This document shows positions 8,766-16,531 of a stretch of DNA of 64,000 nt, piece by piece; position 1 is the first letter of the stretch; the number at the start of each line of letters is the position of its first letter. The DNA comes from UBA11524 sp045591175. Its GTDB lineage: Bacteria; Bacillota; Clostridia; Christensenellales; Aristaeellaceae. Position numbers and translations under genes: made by a program. Below the pieces are notes generated by a model, which saw only the letters and a list, made by a program, of their open reading frames with translations, was not told the origin of the DNA and searched no databases. The stretch spans positions 1 to 64,000 of the forward strand of contig JAZNSI010000043.1 of assembly GCA_045591175.1 (NCBI GenBank), written 5' to 3'.

Positions 8766-9332
8766 TCAGAGGCGTTTGCAGTCTTCCAGCAGGCGGCGGG
8801 TGAGGGCCATGGGCAGGCCGATCACATTGGTGTGGCTGCCGCGCAGCTCATCGATCCACAGCCCCGCAATACCTTGAACGGCGTAGGCACCCGCCTTGTC
8901 CATCGGTTCACCGGTGGCGATATAGCGGCGGATGGCCTCGTCGGTCATGGCTTCAAAGTGCACGTCGGTCACGTTCACCTCGCTGCGGAGCGTGCCCTGT
9001 GCGTCCACCACGCTCACGCCGGTGTACACCTGATGCCACCTGCCGGACAGGCTGTGCAGCATGCGGAAGGCATCTTCTGCATCGCGGGGCTTGCCAAGGG
9101 CGGTGTCGTCCACTGCAACGAGGGTATCTGCCGCGAGGATGACGCAGCCGGGGTGGAGGGCCGCTGCGGCCAGTGCCTTTCGCCGGGAAAGCTCCATCAC
9201 CGCCTCGCGGGGAGGAAGGGAGCAGCTTTCGTCCACATCCGGGGCGTCCACAGTGAAGGGGAGGCCGGTCAGGGTCATCAGCTCCCGCCGACGGGGCGAG
9301 GCAGAGGCCAGGATCAGGGGCGTATCGTTCAT
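8766..9332 (-). CDS. maf: Maf-family nucleoside triphosphate pyrophosphatase
   Basis: A 188-residue Maf protein, a house-cleaning enzyme that hydrolyses dTTP/UTP or modified nucleotides to monophosphates. The family signature ASASPRRRELM lies near the N-terminus, with the conserved acidic triplet in DVDES, AADTLVAVDD, LGKPRDAEDAFRML and VYTGVSVVD. I place the start at the ATG at 9330-9332 because AGGAGG lies nine bases upstream. An upstream in-frame start at 9413 would run through the presumed leader. The gene heads the maf-mreBCD-pbp2-minD-rodA transcript, a linkage widely seen in Firmicutes. Confidence 0.93.
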   Translation of the reverse strand: MNDTPLILASASPRRRELMTLTGLPFTVDAPDVDESCSLPPREAVMELSRRKALAAAALHPGCVILAADTLVAVDDTALGKPRDAEDAFRMLHSLSGRWHQVYTGVSVVDAQGTLRSEVNVTDVHFEAMTDEAIRRYIATGEPMDKAGAYAVQGIAGLWIDELRGSHTNVIGLPMALTRRLLEDCKRL

Positions 9333-9418
9333 CAGGGGAGTCCTCCTGAGACTTGCAATAATGGGCAGAATGTGCTTTGCCCGGGACATACGTCCACCAG
9401 CATAACATTCCATTTTGC

Positions 9419-9424
9419 ATTATA
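9419..9424 (-). promoter_or_regulatory. Extended -10 promoter for maf-mre operon
   Basis: On the minus strand a TGTTATAAT extended -10 lies about 87 bases upstream of the maf start codon, inside AT-rich DNA. The hexamer 17 bases further up (TTCCCA) is a poor -35, so the extended TGn element would have to compensate. No other good promoter is seen between this point and rodA. Confidence 0.45.
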
Positions 9425-9492
9425 ACACATATACCCGAAATTGGGAATGTATAATTGTAAATTTTCTTCTCTTCGACACAATTTTTTCATGC

Positions 9493-9520
9493 AAAAAGAG
9501 CCTGCCGCAGAGGCAGACTC
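9493..9520 (-). terminator. Intrinsic terminator after the DUF1349 gene
   Basis: Nine-base-pair stem (9498-9506 with 9512-9520, one G-U wobble on the minus strand), a five-base loop and a run of five T on the minus strand. It lies 33 bases beyond the DUF1349 stop and separates this gene from the maf promoter. Confidence 0.8.
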
Positions 9521-9552
9521 ATGGTGTGGGAAACAAAGTGAAGCAGGCCGGA

Positions 9553-10164
9553 TCATTCCTCGTCGTCCGGGGCCTGACCGTCGTGGGCAAGCCACTTGCA
9601 CTCGGTCATTTCCATGCCGGTGAAGTCCGCCCGGAAGGAGGAATCCTCTGCGCTGCATGCATATACGCCGAAGCGGATATCCTCCCTGGCGTTGAACATA
9701 TGGCAGATGCGCATCTGCTTGAAGGTAACGCCGTCCACGGAGTTCTCGATGCAGAAATCGTCCTCCCGGCGGCTGAGGCGGAACCACATCGACTTGATCG
9801 ACGCATCTACGTCCACCGAGGACCAGTCGGAGTAGCCGTTGTTGGTCACCACGCTGCCCAGACGCTGGATCTGGTCGTTTTCGTATTCCATGGAGGCCTT
9901 GAGCCAGTTGTCGCTGTCCAGGTACATGACGACGCCGGCCTGGTCGTAGCGCCATTTGGTGTCAAAATCAGCCTTGACGACGAAGGAGAAGAACTTCTCC
10001 GCCGTGGTCAGCTGCAGCACCGGGGCGTTATCGTTGCGGAAATGATAATAGGTGCGCTGCCACAGATCGGTGTGGGGCTCGGTGATTATTTCCACCCGAT
10101 CCTCGGTCACGGTGTACTGCCGGGGTGCGCGGAGCCACTGCATTTCTTTGGCATTGACTTTCAT
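9553..10164 (-). CDS. DUF1349 concanavalin A-like protein
   Basis: A 203-residue soluble protein of the DUF1349 type (related to yeast regulation-of-enolase protein 1), a beta-sandwich of the concanavalin A-like fold. Visible hallmarks are FFSFVVKADFDTKWRYDQAG, a DSDNWLKASME segment and SWFRLSRR-like strands (here SMWFRLSRREDDF), ending with FTGMEMTECKWLAHDG. No signal peptide is seen, so it is probably cytoplasmic. Such proteins may bind carbohydrate, but no enzyme activity is established. The ATG at 10162-10164 has AAAGGAGAT upstream. The gene lies 23 bases after queT and may share its transcript. Confidence 0.8.
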   Translation of the reverse strand: MKVNAKEMQWLRAPRQYTVTEDRVEIITEPHTDLWQRTYYHFRNDNAPVLQLTTAEKFFSFVVKADFDTKWRYDQAGVVMYLDSDNWLKASMEYENDQIQRLGSVVTNNGYSDWSSVDVDASIKSMWFRLSRREDDFCIENSVDGVTFKQMRICHMFNAREDIRFGVYACSAEDSSFRADFTGMEMTECKWLAHDGQAPDDEE

Positions 10165-10187
10165 GATGAGATCTCCTTTGTAGATGA

Positions 10188-10667
10188 TTATCCCAGCCGG
10201 GTGAGATCGACCTTGGCGCGCTTCAGGGCGCTGAGGATGACAAAACCCACCAGCACTGCACCGGTCTCGCCGAGACCGACCTGCAGCATGGTCAGTGGAA
10301 TAGGCCAATTTGAGGTGAGCGACAGCACGAGGCCCACGATGACAGCGTTGGCCAGTATCGGACATGCGGCGGCCAGAATGGGCTTCTTTCGCAGAAGGAA
10401 GGTGCCGACAGCGGCAAGGAGCGTTGCCAGGGAGCCGAAGATGATGTCGGTGATCATGCCGGTGTACAGGTTGGCGATCAGGCAGCCTACGAAAAGTCCG
10501 GGGATCGCCTGGGGCAGGATCATCGGCAGCAGCGTCATTGCCTCGGAGAGTCGGCACTGCACGCCGCCGTAAGAGATCGGCGCCAGCAGCAGGGTCAAAG
10601 CGGCGTAAAGCGCAGCGATCACGGCACTTACGCACAGGGAACGGGTGGTCAGCAGCTTTTTGAACAT
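10188..10667 (-). CDS. queT: QueT-family ECF transporter substrate-binding subunit
   Basis: A 159-residue hydrophobic protein with about five membrane helices. The segments ALTLLLAPISYGGVQCRLSE, LLPMILPQAIPGLFVGCLIAN and SNWPIPLTMLQVGLGE match the QueT family, S components of energy-coupling-factor importers predicted to take up queuosine precursors. Genes for the EcfA/EcfT energising module are not in this window, as expected for group II ECF systems. The start is the ATG at 10665-10667, preceded by ACAGGAGGC. The reading extends upstream to 10733 but has no ribosome site there. I could not match a preQ1 riboswitch to its leader. Confidence 0.8.
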   Translation of the reverse strand: MFKKLLTTRSLCVSAVIAALYAALTLLLAPISYGGVQCRLSEAMTLLPMILPQAIPGLFVGCLIANLYTGMITDIIFGSLATLLAAVGTFLLRKKPILAAACPILANAVIVGLVLSLTSNWPIPLTMLQVGLGETGAVLVGFVILSALKRAKVDLTRLG

Positions 10668-10735
10668 AAAAGCGCCTCCTGTGAATGTTTTTGCTGTGGC
10701 TATCGGAAAGGAAGTCCAACGCCTGCAGCACATTC

Positions 10736-10764
10736 AGCATACCACATTTTGTGCCGAATCACAA
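10736..10764 (-). promoter_or_regulatory. Candidate sigma-A promoter for queT
   Basis: On the minus strand TTGTGA (10764-10759) and TATGCT (10741-10736) are 17 bases apart. The expected start near 10729 gives a leader of about 62 bases containing an imperfect hairpin (arms TGCTG and CAGCA with inner GGC/GCC and TTGG/CCGA pairs, about 10691-10730) that ends near the ribosome site. Confidence 0.45.
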
Positions 10765-10827
10765 GCCCAATCCTGGGCAGAATGAGTACTGCGCCGCAGG
10801 GCGACAACATCTTTGGAGGGCATCAGC

Positions 10828-10995
10828 ATGAACGCGAAGAACAACCAGTCCATCCATTGCTCCGTGGAAAGCTGCCAGCACCATGCCAAGGACGGCATGT
10901 GCCAGCTGACCGACATTCAGGTCGCGCCCAAGCAGAACTGCTGCAACGGCAAGGCCGATGAGAGCCAGTGCAACTCCTACAAGTGCCGCTGGTAA
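10828..10995 (+). CDS. DUF1540 small cysteine-rich protein
   Basis: A 55-residue protein with the DUF1540 pattern: I-x-C-x-V-x-x-C near the N-terminus, a central G-x-C-x-L-x-x-I-x-V, and a final Q-C-N-S-Y-K-C. It probably binds a metal through its six or seven cysteines, but the function is unknown. The start is the ATG at 10828, where GGAGGG is eight bases upstream; a TTG at 10813 lies before that site and is rejected. DUF1540 proteins are common in spore-forming Clostridia. The germinant receptor operon begins 63 bases downstream on the same strand, with an intervening GC-rich hairpin lacking a T-run. Confidence 0.8.
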   Translation: MNAKNNQSIHCSVESCQHHAKDGMCQLTDIQVAPKQNCCNGKADESQCNSYKCRW

Positions 10996-11058
10996 GATGA
11001 CGATGGGGGAGCGGGCGTCTTCGGGATTGCCTGCTCTCCCAACCCTACGGAGGTAGCC

Positions 11059-12543
11059 ATGCCCATCACGTCCTCCATTGCCGATAACTGCCGCCGCATG
11101 GACGCGGCGCTTCATCGTGATATCAACCCGGACATGAAGGTCCGGCACTTTTGCGTGTTCGGAAGGGATGCGTCCCTTTATTACGCCGAGGGCCTGTGCT
11201 CGGCGGATTTTCTGCAGCACTATGTCCTCACTCCTCTGACTGCGCTGCGGGACGAGTCTGTCCCTGCTGACCTGTCGGAAGCACTGCGGCAGGCTGTGTA
11301 CAACGCGGACGTTCAGTCCGCGGCGACCATTTCAGAAGCCGTCACCCAGGCGCTGACGGGCCGCGCGGTGGTTTTTGTGGAGGGCATGACGGCGGCGCTG
11401 GGCTTCGATGTGCGGATGTTCGTCCGCCGGGGTATCTCGCCGCCGCTGACGGAGCAGGTCGTCCTCGGTCCACACGAGGGATTCAACGAATCCCTGCGGG
11501 ATTGCATCACCTTGATCCGCCGCATCTTGCCCACGCCCGACCTCATCGGCGAAATGCGTACCATCGGCGGCCGCTATCCCGTGGGAATGTGCATCATGTA
11601 CCTTCATGGCGTGGCGGATGAAACGACGCTGTCCCGCGTGAAAGCCCGGCTGGACGGCATCCGCACCGACCATGTGCTGTCCATCGGCGCGCTGCAGCAG
11701 CTCATGGAGGACAGGCCCTACGCGCTGCTACCCCAGTGTATTCTGACCGAGCGGCCTGACCGCGCTGCCTCCATGCTGCTGGAAGGGCAGATTGTGCTCC
11801 TGCTGGACGGCTCCTCCCAGGCGCTGGTGCTGCCGGCGAGCATCTGGCACCTGCTGCACACCCCGGACGACACCTCCGCCCGGTTTCAGTACGGTACCTT
11901 CATGCGGTCGATCCGCCTGCTGGGGCTGCTGTGCGCGCTGCTGCTGCCGGGGCTGTTCGTGGCCTTCGTCACCTTCCACCCAGAGGCGCTGCCGGTCACG
12001 CTGCTGACCTCCATCCTGGAGAGCCAGGCTTCCGTGCCCTTTTCGATCCCGGTGGAAACGGCGGTCATGCTGGTCATGTTCAACCTGATCGGCGAGGCTG
12101 CCACCCGTGTGCCTTCCGTCGTAGGCTCAACGCTGGGGACGGTCAGCGGACTGATCCTTGGTTCGGCGGCGGTGGATGCGCATCTGGTGCATCCGCTGCT
12201 GCTGATCGTCGTGGCGGTGGCGAGCCTGGGCAGCTATGCTGTGCCGGATTACTCGCTGGGGATCGCGCTGCGTATTGGGCAGCTGCTCCTGGTGCTGGCA
12301 GGCAGCGCCTTTGGCGTGTATGGCATGGTGCTGATGATCGCCGTGGGGGCGGTGCGCCTGTGCAGCCTGACGAGCCTCGGCTCGCCCTTTGCAGCGCCGT
12401 ACAGCCCGCAGAGGGCCCATAACACGGACGGCCTCATCCGCGGGCCGCTGTGGACGCAGCGCTGGCGCACCTGGCTGAGCGCCGCCGACGACCGATTGCG
12501 GGTGCGCGGCCCCATGCGCCGCTGGGACAGGAGGAACCGATGA
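11059..12543 (+). CDS. gerAA: Spore germinant receptor subunit A (GerA family)
   Basis: A 494-residue GerAA/GerKA-type protein of the spore inner membrane. The large N-terminal hydrophilic region (about 1-270) includes RRGISPPLTEQVVLGPHEGFNESL, the typical GerA core, and EGQIVLLLDGSSQALVLPAS. Four or five membrane segments follow, with LPVTLLTSILESQASVPFS between them. Together with the B and C subunits it forms a receptor that senses nutrients and starts germination. A GGAGGT site precedes the ATG. The stop overlaps the start of the B gene as ATGA, so the three subunits are translationally coupled. The germinant cannot be predicted. Confidence 0.92.
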   Translation: MPITSSIADNCRRMDAALHRDINPDMKVRHFCVFGRDASLYYAEGLCSADFLQHYVLTPLTALRDESVPADLSEALRQAVYNADVQSAATISEAVTQALTGRAVVFVEGMTAALGFDVRMFVRRGISPPLTEQVVLGPHEGFNESLRDCITLIRRILPTPDLIGEMRTIGGRYPVGMCIMYLHGVADETTLSRVKARLDGIRTDHVLSIGALQQLMEDRPYALLPQCILTERPDRAASMLLEGQIVLLLDGSSQALVLPASIWHLLHTPDDTSARFQYGTFMRSIRLLGLLCALLLPGLFVAFVTFHPEALPVTLLTSILESQASVPFSIPVETAVMLVMFNLIGEAATRVPSVVGSTLGTVSGLILGSAAVDAHLVHPLLLIVVAVASLGSYAVPDYSLGIALRIGQLLLVLAGSAFGVYGMVLMIAVGAVRLCSLTSLGSPFAAPYSPQRAHNTDGLIRGPLWTQRWRTWLSAADDRLRVRGPMRRWDRRNR

Positions 12544-13586
12544 GACAGCTTGCATCCCGCTTGGCCGGGGAAAACCGCGCCCGGCTGACGCTGCTGCGGC
12601 TGCTGTGCGGCGTGTCCATCTGGCGGACGGCCATGACGCGGGTGCTGCCCTTGTGCGGTGCGTCGGCGTGGTGGGTGATGCTGCTCTGCCTGCTGCCGGG
12701 CTTTGCCGTGGCGGCGCTGCTGCGTCTCGCAATGAGCTTCACACGCGCCAAAACGCTGACAGAAGCTGTCCGAATATGCCTCGGAACGGTTGGCGCATGG
12801 GTGCTCGCCGTAGTGCTGGCGGCGCTGCTGCTGTTGGAGGGGTTATCCAGCATGACCGCGCTGATCACCCTGTTCACCCAGGGGGTGGGCACGCGGGGAA
12901 CGCCATTCACCCTGGCGCTGCTGACCGGCGGCGCGCTGCTGTTCTCCCTGCACCGGGAAGGCCTGCCGCGCGCAGCGCATTTTCTGCGATGGGGGATGGT
13001 TGTCGTGGCCGTGTTGACGGCAACTTGCTTGCTGCCCGACGTGCGCCTTGATCACCTCTTCCCCCTGCATGGGAACGAGGCCGACCTGCTGCCTGCTCTG
13101 AAAGCGGGGGCCGGGATGGCATGGCCGGTGGCGCTGCTGCTGACCGTTCCGCCCGTACGGCAAGGGCGCCTGCGGAGCGCGGTGCTGCCCGCATTTGCTG
13201 CTGTGGCTGTGCTCCTGCTGCTGGCGCTGACTGTTCCGCAGGAGCTGCTTTCCCGGCAGACCGGCGTAGCTTCGCTGCTGCTTTTGCCCATGAAATATGC
13301 CCCCAATGCACTGCGGATCTGCTACCTGTGCTTGCTGATGATGACGACATTTTTGTCCATTGGGGCGGCGGTTCAGGCAGCTACAGAAAGCATCTGCGCA
13401 CCATTGCGCCAGGCGCCGACCTGGCTGCCTCATGTCGCATTGGCAGGACTGATCCTGACGCAGATGGGGGATGCTGCGTTGCTGTGGGATTGCCTGGCGA
13501 TGGTGCAGCCCTGGCTGCTGCTTCCTCTGGCAGGGCTGGCGATCCTGTGTGCCCCCATTGCCGCGATCAGGAGGAAAAATGTGTGA
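12540..13586 (+). CDS. gerAB: Spore germinant receptor subunit B (GerB, APC-like permease)
   Basis: A 348-residue polytopic protein with ten or so hydrophobic helices, of the GerAB/spore permease family within the amino acid/polyamine/cation superfamily. The order A-B-C, the ATGA overlap with the upstream subunit and the size (usual 360-370) identify it. I start at the ATG at 12540, preceded by AGGAGGAACCG. A longer in-frame start at 12450 would overlap the A gene by 94 bases. In known receptors this subunit holds the amino acid binding pocket. Sequence conservation is low, so the call relies mainly on context and topology. Confidence 0.85.
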   Translation: MRQLASRLAGENRARLTLLRLLCGVSIWRTAMTRVLPLCGASAWWVMLLCLLPGFAVAALLRLAMSFTRAKTLTEAVRICLGTVGAWVLAVVLAALLLLEGLSSMTALITLFTQGVGTRGTPFTLALLTGGALLFSLHREGLPRAAHFLRWGMVVVAVLTATCLLPDVRLDHLFPLHGNEADLLPALKAGAGMAWPVALLLTVPPVRQGRLRSAVLPAFAAVAVLLLLALTVPQELLSRQTGVASLLLLPMKYAPNALRICYLCLLMMTTFLSIGAAVQAATESICAPLRQAPTWLPHVALAGLILTQMGDAALLWDCLAMVQPWLLLPLAGLAILCAPIAAIRRKNV

Positions 13587-14560
13587 AAACCTTGATATTT
13601 CTAATGCTTCCGCTGATCCTGTGTTCAGCCTGCACGGCTTTGCCTGATGAGGAGCGGGCATTTGCGGTTGCGCTGTGCGTGGAGAAAACGGAGGTCTGGC
13701 GTGTGCATGGACGCATCCCGACGTACCAGACTGGCGGCGGTTACATGACTGTTACAGGAGAAGGAGAGACCTTCGCTGCGGCATTGTCGGCAATGGACGC
13801 AGCTGCACCGATGAGGATCAATTTGTCCCAACTGCGATTGCTTGCAGCGGATGTTGATCTTGCGAGAAACGGTGAGCTTCCCGCGCTGCTTGCGACCCTG
13901 GCAGACCGTCATGACATGCGCCTGCAATGCGCTGTGGCCTTGACTGATACGCCTCTCAAGGACATTGCGGAGGCGCTCAAACCTGCCGCAGGAGCGCGCC
14001 TGTCCAAGGCGCTCGACCTGATGCTGACTGCTCGCGTGGAGCAAGGGGCCATCCTACCGGCCGCTCTTGCAGATGTGCTACGGTTGGGCGAGCGGCAATC
14101 GCCGGTATTGGCGGCGCTGTCGCTGGAGGGGCAGGAGCTCATCCTGGCGGGCGGGTACACAATGGACGGCGTCCCACTTATGCCGGATGAGATCCCCCTC
14201 CTTTCGCTGCTGCTGGGACATGCGAAATCCTTGCAGCTGGATTTCCCGGGCGGTTCAGCGGTGGTGCGGGATGCGTCCGTCTATATCCGCCTGTCGGAGG
14301 ATTTCACTGCCGCCAGCGTGGCGGTGAACCTGTCCGCAACCGCCTCTTCCTTTACGGAGGATGGCCTCGAGCAGGTCCTTGCCGATGCGCTGCTGGCACT
14401 GCTGATGCGCCTGTCCTCTGGTGGCTGCGATGCGCTGGGGCTGGGACGGCAGGCCATCCTGCATACTCGCGATATGGCGACATGGCATGCGCTGAACTGG
14501 CCGGAAACGTATCGCGGGATTCGCTGGGAGGTAGCGGTCGGAGTGAATGGCCCGGCATGA
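13583..14560 (+). CDS. gerAC: Spore germinant receptor subunit C (GerC lipoprotein)
   Basis: A 325-residue secreted lipoprotein. The signal peptide KTLIFLMLPLILCSAC ends in a lipobox-like SAC with an unusual Cys at -3, followed by the mature chain. GerC proteins have three domains built around a mixed sheet. Here the domain that starts with ERAFAVALCVEK and the SQLRLLAADVDLAR strand resemble domain 1. The chosen start is the GTG at 13583, overlapping the stop of the B gene with an AGGAGGA site upstream. The in-frame reading before it runs inside the B gene. It completes the ger operon, which ends at a bidirectional terminator. Confidence 0.85.
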   Translation: MKTLIFLMLPLILCSACTALPDEERAFAVALCVEKTEVWRVHGRIPTYQTGGGYMTVTGEGETFAAALSAMDAAAPMRINLSQLRLLAADVDLARNGELPALLATLADRHDMRLQCAVALTDTPLKDIAEALKPAAGARLSKALDLMLTARVEQGAILPAALADVLRLGERQSPVLAALSLEGQELILAGGYTMDGVPLMPDEIPLLSLLLGHAKSLQLDFPGGSAVVRDASVYIRLSEDFTAASVAVNLSATASSFTEDGLEQVLADALLALLMRLSSGGCDALGLGRQAILHTRDMATWHALNWPETYRGIRWEVAVGVNGPA

Positions 14561-14563
14561 GAA

Positions 14564-14593
14564 AAGGCCCTGCGTCATGCGCAGAGCCTTCTT
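14564..14593. terminator. Bidirectional terminator between gerAC and a GNAT gene
   Basis: The stem AAGGC-CTGCG pairs with CGCAG-GCCTT around a four-base loop, with A-run on the left and T-rich sequence on the right. It sits between two converging genes separated by only 33 bases and can serve both. Confidence 0.8.
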
Positions 14594-15094
14594 TCACTTG
14601 GTAAAGATCATTTTCACGATGGGTCGCGTCTCGCCCTGGTACAGCCCTTCGCCCTCATATACGCGGGTGAAGCCGCATTTCTCAAGCACGCGGATGGAGG
14701 CTTTGTTCTCCGCGTCGCAAATGCCTGCGACCTGGGAGAGGGACAGCCTGGCCATCATCACCGGCAGGAAGGCGCGAACCGCTTCGGTCGCATAGCCACG
14801 GCCAGCCATGGATTTCACGGTGTGATAGCCGACTTCCCAGCCGTCATCCTGGGGGACGAGCTGCACATAGCCCGCATACACGCCCTCCGCCAGCATCGGG
14901 TGGACGAAGGGGCCCTCCGTGCCGGCGTAACAGTCCATCAGGTCAGCGATCACAGCGGACGCGATCTCTTCTGTCTCGAAGACCTCGTCCGGCAGGAAAC
15001 GGCGCGTGTCATCATCCAGGGAACCCAGATGCACGGCGCGCGCCATGTCCGGGGTGAAGTCGGTGATCAGCAGTCGGTCAGTTTTGATCAGCAT
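14594..15094 (-). CDS. GNAT-family N-acetyltransferase (RimJ/RimL-like)
   Basis: A 166-residue acetyltransferase. It begins with TDRLLITDFTP, typical of RimJ/RimL-type GNATs. The acetyl-CoA binding loop is seen in GYHTVKSMAGRGYATEAVRA (motif A, a K-x-x-x-G-R-G-Y-A-T variant of Q/R-x-x-G-x-G/A). It ends with NKASIRVLEKCGFTRV, the usual NxxSxRvlEKxGF block. The substrate could be a ribosomal protein, an antibiotic or a small molecule and cannot be told. I start at the ATG at 15092-15094, which lies inside the end of ispE. The two genes are therefore likely co-transcribed, ispE first. Confidence 0.85.
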   Translation of the reverse strand: MLIKTDRLLITDFTPDMARAVHLGSLDDDTRRFLPDEVFETEEIASAVIADLMDCYAGTEGPFVHPMLAEGVYAGYVQLVPQDDGWEVGYHTVKSMAGRGYATEAVRAFLPVMMARLSLSQVAGICDAENKASIRVLEKCGFTRVYEGEGLYQGETRPIVKMIFTK

Positions 15095-15956
15095 CGTCAA
15101 ATACCACGCTTTCCATACAGGTTGAACACAGATACACGCGCTCCCAGCGGCTGCGCAGGATGCCAAAGGCGTTGTCAGCGCTGGCTTCGTCCGCGAAAGC
15201 GCCGAACACCGCCGAGCCGCTGCCGGTCATCTGCGAGGCAAATGCGCCATGCGCCTTCAAAGCCTCGATGGCTTCGTGGATGCCGGGGCGGCGCGCTTCG
15301 CTGACGGGCTGCATCACATTCGCCATCGCGGCGGACAGGGCAGCAGGATCGCCATTTGCCAGCGCGGCGGCGGCAGAATCGTTATCCGGACGGGCGGCCA
15401 CCACGCCTTCGTGATAGGCGGTGAAGATCTCCTTGGTGGAGAGGCCCTCGCAGGGCTGGATGACCACCAGGGGCCAGCAGCGTCCGCAGGGGAGATCCTC
15501 CATCACTTCGCCGATGCCGGTGGTGCGGGTGAGGCCGCCGCGAAGACAGAACGGCACGTCAGCGCCCAGCGTAAGGCCGATGGCTTCCAGCTCCTCCTGG
15601 GGGAGATTCAGCCCCCACAGCTTGTTCAGCCCGATGAGCACGCCCGCGGCGTCCGCGCTGCCGCCGCCCATGCCAGCGCCCACGGGGATGTGCTTCTCCA
15701 CATGGATGGCCGCGCCGCCGGTGTAGCCGGTGTGCTGCTTCAGGGCCATAGCGGCCCGGTAGCTCAGGTGCTTTTCGTCCGCGGGCAGCAGGGGAGAGCC
15801 GCCAGTGGTCAGGGTGATCGTATCGGCTGGAGACAGGGTTATCTCGTCCGCGAGGGTCACTGTCTGCATGAGCATGTCCATCAGGTGATAGCCGTCCGCC
15901 CGCTGGCCGACGATGTCCAGCGTCCAGTTGATTTTCGCCCGGGCCTGTAAGCGCAT
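15078..15956 (-). CDS. ispE: 4-diphosphocytidyl-2-C-methyl-D-erythritol kinase
   Basis: A 292-residue GHMP kinase that phosphorylates CDP-ME in the MEP route to isoprenoids. The N-terminal ARAKINWTLDIVGQRADGYH is the IspE signature, including the substrate-binding Lys and His. The ATP-binding glycine-rich loop PVGAGMGGGSADAA follows at about 92-105, and the C-terminal MTGSGSAVFG is GHMP motif 3. The length matches the family. A GGAGGAATG site lies before the ATG. A divergent promoter pair separates it from the DUF1934 gene. Its 3' end overlaps a GNAT gene. Confidence 0.95.
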   Translation of the reverse strand: MRLQARAKINWTLDIVGQRADGYHLMDMLMQTVTLADEITLSPADTITLTTGGSPLLPADEKHLSYRAAMALKQHTGYTGGAAIHVEKHIPVGAGMGGGSADAAGVLIGLNKLWGLNLPQEELEAIGLTLGADVPFCLRGGLTRTTGIGEVMEDLPCGRCWPLVVIQPCEGLSTKEIFTAYHEGVVAARPDNDSAAAALANGDPAALSAAMANVMQPVSEARRPGIHEAIEALKAHGAFASQMTGSGSAVFGAFADEASADNAFGILRSRWERVYLCSTCMESVVFDDADQN

Positions 15957-15987
15957 GGGTCATTCCTCCACAACATATGTTATATGT

Positions 15988-16016
15988 ATGATACGCCAAC
16001 ATCACCGATTGTGCAA
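15988..16016 (-). promoter_or_regulatory. Sigma-A promoter for ispE
   Basis: On the minus strand TTGCAC (16016-16011) and TATCAT (15993-15988) are 17 bases apart, about 30 bases before the ispE start codon. The -35 overlaps that of the divergent promoter for the DUF1934 gene. Confidence 0.6.
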
Positions 16017-16037
16017 GAGGAAAATCTGTGCTATAAT
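16009..16037 (+). promoter_or_regulatory. Sigma-A promoter for the DUF1934 gene
   Basis: TTGTGC (16009-16014) and TATAAT (16032-16037) with a 17-base spacer, 27 bases before the ATG at 16064. Confidence 0.65.
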
Positions 16038-16063
16038 ATCCTTGTCTACGAAGGAGGAAGCCT

Positions 16064-16531
16064 ATGGAAACCAAAATGATCCCCGTGATCGTCACCCTGC
16101 AGAGCTATGCCCGGGGTGAGCACGGCGAAAAGGAGCAGCCCGTACGGCTGCTGTGCCACGGCAAGCTGCGCCCCACCACCGACGGCTGCATGCTTCGATA
16201 TCAGGAGGTGCAGCAGGACGATACCGGCGAAACTGTCTCAACGGACGTCATCCTCAACATTCAGCCAAAGGACGGCCCTCGTGTCACCATGACCCGCATG
16301 GGCGACTACGGCACCACCATGGTCTTTGTCAAGGACCGCCGCTTTGAGGGCGCTTATCATACTCCCTTTGGCGATCTGGGCCTAGCGCTGTACGCCATGC
16401 AGGTGCAGTGCAAGCTGGCGGAGGACTGCGGCAGCATCCATCTGGAATATCAGCTGGATATGCAGGGCAGCTACTCTGCGGTGCAGTGCATCGACGTGAG
16501 CTTCTGCGCGGAAAGCAGCCAGCCATGCTGA
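16064..16531 (+). CDS. DUF1934 protein (YwiB-like beta-barrel)
   Basis: A 155-residue protein of the DUF1934/YwiB family, small calycin-like beta-barrels of unknown function found in Firmicutes. Visible features are alternating beta strands: IPVIVTLQSYARGEHGE, a GCMLRYQE strand, VTMTRMGDYGTTMVF, the GAYHTPFGDLGLALYA segment and the C-terminal IHLEYQLDMQG, which resembles family members closely. AAGGAGGAAGCCT precedes the ATG. Its end overlaps the start of the next gene by seven bases, and an MBL-fold gene follows, so a three-gene operon is likely. In Bacillus the homologue lies next to argS, which is not here. Confidence 0.8.
   Translation: METKMIPVIVTLQSYARGEHGEKEQPVRLLCHGKLRPTTDGCMLRYQEVQQDDTGETVSTDVILNIQPKDGPRVTMTRMGDYGTTMVFVKDRRFEGAYHTPFGDLGLALYAMQVQCKLAEDCGSIHLEYQLDMQGSYSAVQCIDVSFCAESSQPC

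Noticed and set aside
10668..10735. preQ1 riboswitch before queT
   Set aside because: The consensus loop and the A-rich tail with ACTAAGG-type 3' element of preQ1-I, and the layout of preQ1-II, were not found; only a generic hairpin remains.
11000..11045. Terminator between the DUF1540 gene and gerAA
   Set aside because: A GC-rich hairpin exists, but it is followed by AACCCT rather than a T-run, so it is not called as a terminator.
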